Positions 23,126 through 33,706 of a stretch of 64,000 bases of DNA are shown here, in pieces. The stretch is from Bursaphelenchus xylophilus. Lineage: Eukaryota; Nematoda; Chromadorea; Rhabditida; Aphelenchoididae. The translations under genes and the position numbers were made by a program. The stretch is taken from assembly GCA_904066235.2 (NCBI GenBank), contig CAJFCV020000004.1, positions 5,022,001 through 5,086,000 on the forward strand, in the 5' to 3' direction. The notes under the pieces are model-generated. The model saw only the letters and a list, made by a program, of their open reading frames with translations, ran no database searches and was not told where the DNA came from. Each line of letters starts with the position of its first letter. The stretch's first letter is position 1.

Positions 23126-24452
23126 ATGTTACGAAGTCGTTCGGTAGGTGCCGAGATTGGACAAGTCGCTTCCATTCCGGTTCGTTTTAGGAGACTGGTG
23201 TTACAGTAGAACTAAAGGATTTTTATAATGAAGTAATGCTTCCTTTTAGCTTCATGTCGAGATCAGAAGAGAACGCTCCGAGAGTTCGTCGTCCATCAAA
23301 ATCGCTGTTCTCATATGGTTGACCCTTCAGAATTCCGTCCACACTCTTCTTCTCAGATATAGTAGGGCTCGAGATGTCCCCGAAATGTATTTCTCATCGG
23401 TGGCGGTCTTTTTCACCGAGGTGATCAAGGTATTTGTGTGTCTGTACATGGTTTTCAATGAATCTCATGGCCCGTTTGGGTGAGTTATCTTCTTGAGTAT
23501 GACTTCTGATTTCTAGAGGATTCCGAGCTCTCAAAAAACAAGTTTTTAACCAGCCATGGGACACATTGAAGGTCTGTGTACCAGCAATATTATACACCTT
23601 CCAAAACAACCTGTTTTACTGTGCGGCGTCACATTTGGAGGCTGCAACTTTTATGGTAATTTGTTATTTTATATTGAATTTTGTTTAGAACGAAGATGTT
23701 AATAGTGGTATGTTGCTTTAGATTGTTTCCCAGTCCAAGATCTTCACAACCGCAGTGTTTTCGATCATCTTGATGAAGCGACGTCTTTCTGGAATTCAAT
23801 GGTTCTCTTTGGCCGTCTTGACCACAGGTGTCTGCTTAGTTCAGATGCAAACAACGGCATCGAAAAGAAGGCCTGGAGACGAACAGAATCCGCTAATTGG
23901 TAAGGGTCGTATTTTTCATTGAGTTTTTACGTAATGTTATGCAACTTTTATATAATTCTGATCTCCAAAACCATTATGATTTCAGGGTTTATGGCTGCTT
24001 TGACCGCTTGCACGATCTCTGGATTCGCCGGCGTCTACTTTGAGAAGATTCTAAAGGGTGCATCACCAGTCTCGATTTGGATGAGGAACATCCAGATGAG
24101 TGTCTTCGCCATTCCAGCTTCCTTTGTGGCGATCTGGCTGACTGATGGCTCGGCAGTAATGGAAAAGGGACTTCTTTATGGGTTTGATGGAGTTGTTTGG
24201 CTGACCTCTTTCTGGTATTGTGTTGGAGGTCTCTCCGTCGCGATCTGCATAAAATATGCTGACAATATTGCCAAGAACTTTGCTACATCAGTCGCCATCA
24301 TCATCGCCACGGTGGTCTCGATCTATCTGTTCGACTTCCGACCCAATCTGATGTTCCTTTTGGGTGGAACTCTTGTCATTTCGAGTATCTTCTTATATTC
24401 TTCCAAAAGTTTCGTCTCGCAGCCAAAGAAGGTTGATGAATCGAGAGTATGA
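23126..24452 (+). CDS. SLC35A-type nucleotide-sugar transporter, paralogue 1
   Basis: Exons 23126-23143 (tentative first exon, MLRSRS), 23250-23479, 23517-23655, 23722-23899 and 23986-24452 give 343 aa. SLC35A proteins are Golgi antiporters exchanging a nucleotide-sugar (UDP-Gal, UDP-GlcNAc or CMP-sialic acid) for the nucleoside monophosphate. About ten hydrophobic segments are seen. Family strings: [66 protein letters not shown] and GGLSVAICIKYADNIAKNFATS. Where most relatives have VTYQ after the AATFM splice, this one has IVSQSKIFTT. The 5' exon is the weakest part of the model, since exon 2 has no in-frame Met near its start. Substrate cannot be told. Paralogue 2 follows about 1 kb downstream. 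Confidence 0.85.
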
Positions 24453-25474
24453 TTATTATTCTCAGTGATTCACTTATCCATGCCTTTCATTGGATACGGA
24501 TACGTCAAAAATCGCCAATTTGGACACGGATCTGTTTACGGATATTATCCGGATATTTTGGCTAAAAATTTGGAAATTCTTGACTCTTTTTCTCTCGATT
24601 ACATATAAAAATTAGTAAGACATTGTTTTAAGAAAATCTTAAGAACTCGTTTTATCAACTTTTTGAATAGTCAACGAATTTTTGTGAACTTGGGTCGAAT
24701 TTGGCCCCAAAAGTGGGATATTCGAAGGATTTTTCAATATTTGGACACGGCATATCCGGTGATTTTTTAATCGTATACGGTTTTTTAGGCTAAAAATATC
24801 CGCATGAGTATCCGGAAAGGAATCCTTGATTATTCTGAGTTTGTTTGCTTTAGTTCTTATTCCTCTTTACATATCACATAGATTGAAGATGCCTTTGGTC
24901 TTTGCAAGTGCGATCCTAGAGTTTTATTTCCCCGGATTTCTTTCAAATTTCCACGTTCATATTACACTAATGGTATGTTTGTCTTGGGTCTCCATCATTG
25001 TTTCAAATTTATTCAGGGGGTTCGGAGTCGGCCAGCCGCCTGGCTCGCTCCGATCGGCCCATTTCTCGCTTCTTACCAGTGTCCCGTCACTCTCTTATGG
25101 TCTTCCTGACTTTCGGTTCGAACATGGACCCCATCCCCTGTTCCCATTTTCATATCGGGTCTGAATTATTTATTTTAATTTATCGAGGGGTCAATCCCGC
25201 AAGTTGCATGTCTCTTTGCAGTAGCGACAGTGGTAATTTATATTCTTTTTTAACAGCTAATTACAACAAGAAATAAAGTTCTGGTCTTATCGTTTTGTTT
25301 TATGAACTTCCGGTTATCAGGTTAGGGTCCTTTACTTTTCGCGAAAAGGTGGTTTGTAATACAGATTACAGTAGTCTTCGTAAAGGGGTTTATCGTGGTG
25401 TCGCTTGATGTTGTTGTGTCCGTTATAATAAGATCGGTTGTCAAATACCGTTACTAAAATGAGAGTTCAGCTCG
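24453..25474. repeat. Intergenic interval with degenerate direct repeats
   Basis: Between the two transporters, TTTGGACACGG occurs twice (about 24518 and 24742) and GGCTAAAAAT twice (about 24559 and 24788), each followed by variations of TATCCGGA. This suggests an imperfect duplicated unit of about 80-100 bp with a ~140 bp spacer. The rest (24830-25470) shows no coding signal; ORFs at 24826-25276 overlap and lack domains. Confidence 0.45.
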
Positions 25475-26933
25475 ATGGCTCAAAATGGAGATGCCAAGGA
25501 AATTGAAGCCCTCACGGGTGGAAAACAGATTGAAGATGGAGAAGATGAGAAGCCCAACGAGAAAACAAAGCGAGGATGGGGTAGGATAATGTTGTGAGGA
25601 GTTAATCTGGTCAGAGTATTACCTTAGATACGTCAGTCTAGTCGTGTTGGTGGTGCAGAATACGGGTCAAGTGTTGTTAACAAGATATGCGACGAGAAGA
25701 GATCAGGAACAGTTCATAAAGACTGTAGCCGTGTTCTTCAACGAGGTCATCAAACTGATTGCCGGAACTATATTGTTTTTGCTCTCCACTGGGGACATTA
25801 AAAAGTAAGCGGTGTTTTAGACATGTCATCTTCAAAATTTTTGATAAAGTTTTGTTTATGGTTGCCTATAATTTTATAAAAATTATTTTAGAGCTGCTTC
25901 CGAATTGAAACTTCATTTCTGCACCCACTGGTTGGAGACATTGAAAGTCGGAGTCCCAGCGTTTATTTACACAATTCAGAACTTCTTGTTATACTTGTCA
26001 ATTGAACATCTCGATGCGGGAACTTATATGGTATATTCCTTCTTCGTTTGCAATACTTTTGCAGGTCACATACCAACTCAAAATCTTGACAACGGCGTTA
26101 TTCACAGTGCTGATGCTCAAAAGGAAACTCTCGTTAGTCCAATGGGGAGCTCTGGCCACTTTGGCCATTGGAGTTGCCGTTGTTCAAACTGTATGCGCAT
26201 TTTTTTATAAACTGGTCATTCGACTGTAACTATAAGAATATTTTAGAGTGCTGGAAAAGGGGCAAGTCCTGCTGCGGTCCTAAACGGAACTCTCATAACA
26301 ACCACTGCCAAGCCAATAAATAAGGCCGCAGAACAACAACCTTTGATTGGATTTACAGCTGTCGTTGCAGCGGCGATTATGTCAGGGTTTGCTGGAATCT
26401 ACTTTGAAAAAATTCTCAAAGGGTCAGAAGTCTCGATCTGGCTTCGGAACATTCAACTGTCAGTCCTGTCGATTCCAATTTCATTGGTGGTCATTGCAGT
26501 AAGTGCGACTTTTACGTTACTTAAGATCCTTTTGTTAGCCAGATAATGTAAAAACGATTTGCAGATAAAAGATCGCGAGAAAGTGCTTAATCGAGGATTC
26601 CTGGCCGGCTTTGATTACGTCGTCTGGTCGGTTGTTCTTTGCCAAGCCTTGGGTGGTTTAATCGTCGCTGTTGTCATTAAATACGCAGACAATATCCTAA
26701 AGGCTTTCGCCACTTCCATAGCCATCATTGTTGCCTGTTTGGCATCGATCGTTCTCTTCAACACATTCCCAACAGCCCTGTTCTTAGTCGGCGCTTTTCT
26801 AGTCATTGGTGCTGTTGTTTTATACAGTGTTTTTCCATATAAACCAAAGTATCACATGCCCGCAGAAGATGTCAAAATGGATGCTTTGGGAGAACAAGAT
26901 GAAACGAAGAAAGAAGAGAAGTCACAGCCTTGA
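25475..26933 (+). CDS. SLC35A-type nucleotide-sugar transporter, paralogue 2
   Basis: Exons 25475-25580, 25615-25804, 25892-26030, 26065-26190, 26247-26498 and 26565-26933 give 393 aa. Same architecture as its upstream neighbour but with a ~35-residue acidic N-terminal extension and a charged tail ending EEKSQP, both cytosolic in this family. Family marks: [84 protein letters not shown] and [23 protein letters not shown]. The canonical VTYQLKI is intact here, unlike paralogue 1. Two introns are 34 nt. In the first, an acceptor ending GGTCAG (25614) is required; a later CTTAG would introduce a stop. Probably Golgi; substrate unknown. Confidence 0.9.
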
Positions 26934-28598
26934 ACAACGTGCCATATATTCAATGAAAGGGTTACTGTAATTACAGTAATTGCTTATTCTTGCCATCTCA
27001 TTCTCAGATTTGTTGTTAGTCGGTCACTTATCCCATTAATCAAGCATATTCTTTCATAGTATTTAATACTTTCGGTTATTTTATTACTAACTCAGGTTAT
27101 AAAACTTTTATCCTCGAATAAATCGAATTCATTTTTTTTTCTTGCCATTCGTCCGAAATAAGACCACAAAGATTCAGATATATGCTAACTAGCAAAAAAT
27201 ATAACCCCAGTAATCGTGGAGCTATAAATAATAGCGAGGTGTTTTTCTCCCACAATTTCAAAAAGTTGTATTATCCCTTCATTTGAACTACAGATTTGTT
27301 CAGTGCCGTACTTCGCCTACTACGATTGCCTTGAGTGTCCCGACAGATACGCTTATAAGCCTTGTCTTACATATTAATGTAAAACTCAAATGCGAGTTTA
27401 ACGAAGAGTATGATAAATACCGTTAATATTTGTCGTAATCCGTTTTACTACTTATTTCATCGGTCGTCTTGACAAGGGGCAATTTAGTTCCTAAAAATTT
27501 TAAATTCCCATGGTTTGTTAGTAAAAATCTAAAAACTCTTCGAAAAAAGTTCAATTTGAAAATCAAAATGACAGAAAACTTTGACACGACGGAAACGACG
27601 CCAATTTGACATCGTGACAAAATCAAATTGCTTTGCACTTCAGCAACACGACATTGCACTCACTATTTTCCCGACAGAGTGATACATAAATCATCGCAAG
27701 CCGACCTTCCAACGCACTTAATCACCAGATTATCACGAGAAATCTATTCTTAATATCCTAATTGTGACCTTGACGTACAGGTTTACAAAGGGCAGGCCTG
27801 TGGTTTTGTTAATCTCTCTTTTCCGGTACGAAAAAGCAGGGAATGCCTCCGAATACGGGACTGACCCGCCCTTCCTTGCAGGTAAACCAACATTTCTGCA
27901 CCACAAAATGCGGAATGAGGATAAAATTAAAGTCGGTTGCCATGCGATTATAAAAGTACAAAGTTAGATACTTTCCAGCGATCCCGTAACGAGCTTCTTG
28001 TTATTCATCCCAATTTCCCCCGGCGGTGCTTTCTTTTATTTCTTGAAAAACCTCAGCCTCTACCTCCTCATCTTTCAATCCCTCGTCTCAAGAAAACCTC
28101 CACGCAACTTTTTTTAAAACTTCCTTGCATCTCTAACTTTTTCTGCCCTCGGGCCAGATGTTTTTTGCAAGTATAATATAACACCTGTCTCTTCTGTCGC
28201 AAATGCACATATTTTTGGACTTACAACCCCAACGAAAGTCGGCAAAAAATGAAAGGGGTAAAGGGGGAGAAAGGTAAATTTCCGCGTGAATTTTTTTCCA
28301 CGGCTACCTGTGCACAGGCCTGTGGTCAATCTTCCAAAGTATGTATTTATACTATTCTGGCCGAATTCTGGTTTTTGAGGGGGAATTCCGAAGGCGCCGA
28401 GGGAAATAATCGCTCAGAAGAGCGGAATTCGAATTACAACGACTCCGAAAAAAGCTTTCCACGCTTTGACTGACGCTACGCGAAATTTTGCGGGCCTCGT
28501 TTTCCATTTTTTGCCTTTTGGAGGAAATTCCATCAGCGCGATTTATTTTTTGGAAGGTAAAATTATTTTTCAGGTTTTTTTCGGGCATCTGGCCTGGA
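26934..28598. other. Intergenic region upstream of the Tuba-like gene
   Basis: No coding exon recognised. Contains a copy of the dispersed repeat (27400-27570), a CT-rich part around 28010-28140, and a TTTTTCAG acceptor at 28565-28572 immediately before the Tuba-like start, consistent with a 5'-UTR intron or spliced-leader addition. ORFs on both strands between 27760 and 28660 show no domain. Confidence 0.5.
27400..27570 (+). repeat. Dispersed repeat copy B
   Basis: Shares CTTATTTCATCGGTCGT and the neighbouring GTCGTAA(C/T)C.GTTTT(G/A)CT(T/A) segment with 2720-2800, in the same orientation and order, then AAATTTTAAATT and AAAAATCT. Divergence suggests an old insertion. Limits approximate. 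Confidence 0.5.
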
Positions 28599-31500
28599 AT
28601 GGCCAAGGAGTATTATGGCCGTGTGATCCAGACCGATGGGACATTATTTATTGATGAGGTTGTGCTGGTCAGCCAAAATGGAGGAGATTTGTAGGTTTCT
28701 TTGGTTTTTTTGTCTTGTTTTAGGTATCAAATGAAGAAAATGAATATTTTTTGTTTTAGATGTAACTGCGAACGGTTAGATGGAAACAAACATGCCATTG
28801 CTGAAAAAAATCTTACAAAGATTGTTATTCCAAGGAACTTTATTGAAGTGCGGGTAGCTTTTGCCGCCTTTGATTGTCCAGAAAGCCAGGGAGATCTTCA
28901 GTTTCCGGCATTCGCTTTGATCGGGGTGGTTGAACGGATAGATAATAATTGGGCAAAGGGCCAGATCTTCTTGGATAATGGGAAGTGCATCGGAATAGAA
29001 GGAATGTTCCCATTGAATTACACGTATCCGTTGAAGGTAAACTTAGTATTCGTTTTTAAAGTTTGTTTGTTTAGCGTTTGGAGTCTTCATTCGAACCGGA
29101 AGTTGGATGTTCAGAATGTGAAGTGGTCTCGGACTTCGAACCTCTGGACGACGAGATTCGCTTGCGGAAGGGAGAAATCGTCAAAGTTCTGAGGTCTTCC
29201 GACGATTGGGCTGAGGTGCGGACTGCAGACGGACGCGAAGGAAAGTGTCCACAGAGGTTTTTGGCCCCTATAACTAGTCGAGAGCGAACTTCGTCGAGGA
29301 TAAGCCCGAGCGAACCACTTTGCAGAGCTATTTTTGATTTTGAGTAAGTGTTTTAGGTAACAAAACTGTGATACAGAGGTTGATTTTTTCATGGTTGTCT
29401 TACTTTAGCGCGGATTATGAAGGTGAATTGAGTTTAAAGGAAGGGCAAATAGTGAAGTTGGTGAAGAAATGGAATGCCGACTGGTATGAAGGAGAATATG
29501 AAATGGACGGAGTTACCAAAAAAGGAGTCTTTCCATCAAATCATGTGGAAATTGTGGTAGACATCGAGGGCTCTAGTCCTGTGAACGCTTCAGATGCCGA
29601 GATTGAGTCGAAACGATTTGGCGTCTCTGATTATTCGGAACCAGACACTATTGGGTAAGTGTAGTGTTATCAGTTGATTCTGTTACTTTCTTTAGGTTTG
29701 CTACTGTACTTTATGACTTTCAAGCCCGGTTTCAAGACGAACTGTCTGTCCAAGCAGGCTTTAGTGTCAGAATTATCGAATTGCCGGATTCAGAATGGGC
29801 GAGATGTTTTAATCCGATGACTTTTGAAACGGGTCTTATCCCTCAAACATTCCTCCAGATCTTCCTCGACGACGAGACTGAACTCAACACTCAAGATATT
29901 CAAATACCTTCTGTGGATTGTTTTAATGGATCAAGTCGGGTTTCCGATTATTCGTGGGAAACTCCGTTTTCGACGAACATGGAAGATCCAAAGAAGGATT
30001 CCGGAAATGTTTCTTTGAATTCGGATCAGGAGAGGCAAGAGGATGCAAAAGCATTGGTTGATCCCGAATTTGATCAGTTATTTGGACTGAAACCGATTAA
30101 ACACGCTCCACCAGAAAGACCCCCACCTCCCCAAGTTGCTAGTAATGGAAGAAAGGCGGTCCGGACGGCCCCACCACCGCCATCTTTACCTACTCCCACC
30201 TTCGAACAATTTCCAACTTCATTTTCGTCCAGCTTATCCACTTTCCCAACAACGCCGTCAACCCCAGTGGATTGGAGAATACAGTTTATGAAAGTTGTAG
30301 AGGAGTTATTGGCATCAGAAACCAATTACAACTTGGAGCTGCATGCTTGGGAAGAGGTAAGAACGAAATTACTATTATTCTTGCTGTTTTTAGTGTATAA
30401 AATCTTCAAATCGACTCTCCGAACAAAGAAAATGCGTGTTGATTAATGGATTTCCCATGTTGAAAGATCTATCCCAACGTTTGATTAGATTAATATCAAA
30501 TGAAATGGATAAGCCTGTGGAAAAGCAGAGTTATGGCCTCCTTTTTATGGATTTGAGAGAGAAGATCTCCAAAACATATGCATATCATTTTAGATGTGTA
30601 GAGGAAATGGCGCAGATTGTAGAGAATGTAAGAAATTTTATAGTTTTTACATCTTTTTAGAAGAACGACGGCGAATTACAAAGGGCTTTGAAAGAATGCC
30701 TTGAGGAGATGAACAAGATGGGAGTTTTTGTGTTTGACGTGCCAACAGCAGTTGCCCGCCCTATTCAGAGGGTTCTAAAGTACCCTTTGTTCATCAATGA
30801 GCTCCTTAAAATCCTCCCATTAACCCATGTTGATCATCCAAAGCTTCTAGAGGCCAATAAACAAATGGCTCAACTGGTCAGTAAAATGAATGAAAGTAAA
30901 AGAAAGAAGGAGCTGAGTAAGTTACGTGATAATAATAATTATTTTTTGGGTTTAGTGATCAAATACTCGGATTCGAAGAAAGATACAATCACAGACAAGT
31001 TGTCCAAGATCAATCTACACACCTTTGTCAAGAAAAGTAATCGCTTCAAGTATCGGATTGCTTCTTCCATGGGATTAACAAGTGTAAGGAGACATAGTTT
31101 AGTTTGGAATTATATTTGTTTCTTATTCGTATTAATATTTTGATTTTAGAAACCGGATCCGGAGTTCAGCGTGATGGTTTCAGAATTGGATTCTGCGGAA
31201 CGAAGATTGTGCAAATTCTTATATCATGTACAAGTTTACCGAGCCCGATTGACCTTTATGATCAAAAAATATATTGGGAGAAACACGGTGGAGAAGAGTA
31301 AGTTGGTTTAGATTGTTGATTTATGTGTTCAGACAAAGCATTCAGTTATATGGAAGATGGCTTGAGGAAAGAATTTAACTCGTATCTGAAAAGAGTCGGC
31401 ACTTTGCTGAAGGAGCATATGAGAGCAATACAAAACGCGTAAGTAGTTTTATACTCTAATTTTTACTTTTCTGGGTTTAGAATTGTAATCCCCTCCCAGC

Positions 31501-33267
31501 AACTTCAAAAGTGTGAATATGCCAAATTAATCGAAAAACGATGTGATAAATTGGCTGACTTCGAATTGGCGAAAGCAGCAGCCCGACCATTTGAAGAGAT
31601 TGAGAAGAAGAGGTGCGAATTCGAAGCTTTGAATCAACATATGAAGAATAATTTACCTAAAATTTGGATGTCGATCAATGACAAAGTCCGAAAGATGACG
31701 GAATTGATGGTAGATCTGGATCTAACATTCTTTGCGAGAGTAGAAGAAGTGATTAAAATGATTCCATCCAAACTCTCGAGGTTCAGTCTAACCGATTTCA
31801 CTAATTTTGTAGACCCCGGAGGGCAAAGATTGATGAATCTTCAAAAGTTTTTACTCCTACCGTCGGAGAAACACAAGGACAAGCGACAGAGAAAGAGCTT
31901 TAGTAAGTTTAAAGGTTAATGTATATATCGTGTTAGGAGAAGTATTTGCAGAGAATAAGAGGCACATGGAGAAGGAATATTCACTGAGACCTCAGAACGA
32001 CAGGGAAAGAGATGCCTTGATTAAGATGCTCAAAGCGCAGAATAGAATTCCCGATTTGAGGAAAGTTATTTGTGATTATTCGTCACCAAGAATGCTGTTA
32101 AAGAAAGGAGATATCGTGGTCATCATCAAGTTCGAGAATGGTTTCTGGTAAGGTCTTGTCACTCGATTATAAATGATTAATGTTTTAGTCATTGCGATAA
32201 CAGTGTCAATACGGACAAGGTCCCTCTGAATATTCTGATCCCGTTTGATGACTTCAACAACTATTCTTCAGTTCCAATGACCTCTGAATTGGAGCCGGTA
32301 AGAACTGTTCGACCTCCAGTTTCACTTCCAACCGAGGATAAGGGACATGCGAAACCTGTCCGACAAAAGTCTCAAAATCTGATCGATCTGGATGCCGTCA
32401 CTCCGCCCGCCCAGAATAGACCTTCTGTCGATGAAATTCTCGATTTCTCGGCTCCAGTTAAGATGCCTGCGGCTGTTCCAACACAAGTAACCAGGAATTC
32501 GGTAGCCCCTCCATTGCCTGCTAGAGGGTCGACGACTTCCCCATTGGAGTTAGTCATGTACGAGAAGGAGCCAACACGGTCTGGAAATGGAACAGGTAGA
32601 ATTGCTGACAACTTTTTTGTTTATTTTGGTTTAGGCCCCTCATTCGCTGATTTGGCGGCCCAATCACGCCCTTTCCAAAGGTCTGATAATGAAAGTTTTC
32701 TCAACGACCAACCGGTCGATCCCTTTGCCAGTTTCTCACCGACTCCAAACTCCTCAATCTCCCCAAGTTATCAGATCCCACAAAGGAATCAACTTAACAG
32801 AACACCTCTTCCCAATCCGGTCCCAATTATTTCTCCAAGGAATGAGAAGAACGCTGATCCAATTTATGACACGGTTCCTGCCTCCGCCTTGCCTCCGGCA
32901 CCTCACAGAATTGCCCCGGCTCCACCAATAAAGAAACGACCGACTGATCTTGGATTGGTGAGTAAACCCAAGTGTAATAGTGAATAGAACTTTCTTGTTT
33001 ATTTTTGTATTTATTCTGTTATTTTAATGTCGTTACTTATAGGACAACAAGAAGGTGTTTGTTTGTGAATTTGACTTCTCTCCATCGTCAGACGACTCTA
33101 ATCAACTCAGAATCCGGGAGAATGAGAAGGTGCTCTTGCTCCGAGATTCGGATGAAGTCGGAAACTCTGAATGGTATCTAGTTCAGAAGCCCGGAGACCT
33201 CTCCAAAGGCTATGTCCCCGGTGTTTATCTCCGCGAAGCCACCCAAACCGAGTTATTAGCCATATAA
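28599..33267 (+). CDS. DNMBP: Tuba/DNMBP-type Cdc42 guanine-nucleotide exchange factor (SH3x4-DH-BAR-SH3x2)
   Basis: Fifteen exons: 28599-28690, 28760-29036, 29075-29343, 29409-29654, 29696-30356, 30394-30627, 30661-30916, 30956-31083, 31150-31297, 31333-31438, 31481-31902, 31937-32147, 32189-32595, 32635-32957, 33043-33267 (about 1334 aa). Four SH3 domains occupy residues ~60-350 (e.g. CRAIFDFDADYEGELSLKEG, and VLYDFQARFQDELSV). A Pro-rich linker precedes the DH (RhoGEF) domain at ~488-680 (VVEELLASETNY, RPIQRVLKYPLFINELLK), then a helical BAR domain (~700-985), an SH3 (VICDYSSPRMLLKKGD), a Pro-rich stretch with PPxP motifs, and a final SH3 (CEFDFSPSSDD). This is the full mammalian Tuba layout; Tuba activates Cdc42 and links dynamin to actin at membranes and junctions. 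Intron 1 could end at 28723 instead of 28759, adding 12 codons in frame; intron 32596-32634 is also in frame without a stop. Confidence 0.86.
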
Positions 33268-33706
33268 GTGTCTTTTTTACATTCCATAATATTCAGATAT
33301 TCCCTTTTTATATTGTGATACTCCATGTGTAAAACGATGGTATCAATCGCAATTCTCTTTGTACAATACTCTTCCGTCTGAACGGGTACCCGATCTATTC
33401 TTTCTAACGCATAATTCCTCCGAACGTATCCAAAAATATTGGTTACGTAACCTAATCAATATTATTATGTAAACTCTGTAGTGCATAGTTATTACCTTAC
33501 AGTCTTAAGAGATAATGTTGTGTAAGAGTGTAATTATTTTTCGTTTGTCTCAACCTCCGCCTAATTCCTATTTCGAAAACATGACATAATATATATATCG
33601 TCAGTATGACGTGTGATGTAAAATCTTCGCAATTTTGAGTAACAGTTGATATTTGTTTATACTTGTATTAGAGGAGATCATTGTTATTTACGTGTTTTAT
33701 GGATTA
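33268..33706. other. Convergent 3' regions of the Tuba-like gene and the guanylyl cyclase
   Basis: AT-rich, no coding. Two genes end here from opposite strands, so it should hold both 3'-UTRs and polyadenylation sites. A TATATATA run is at about 33590. Confidence 0.6.
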
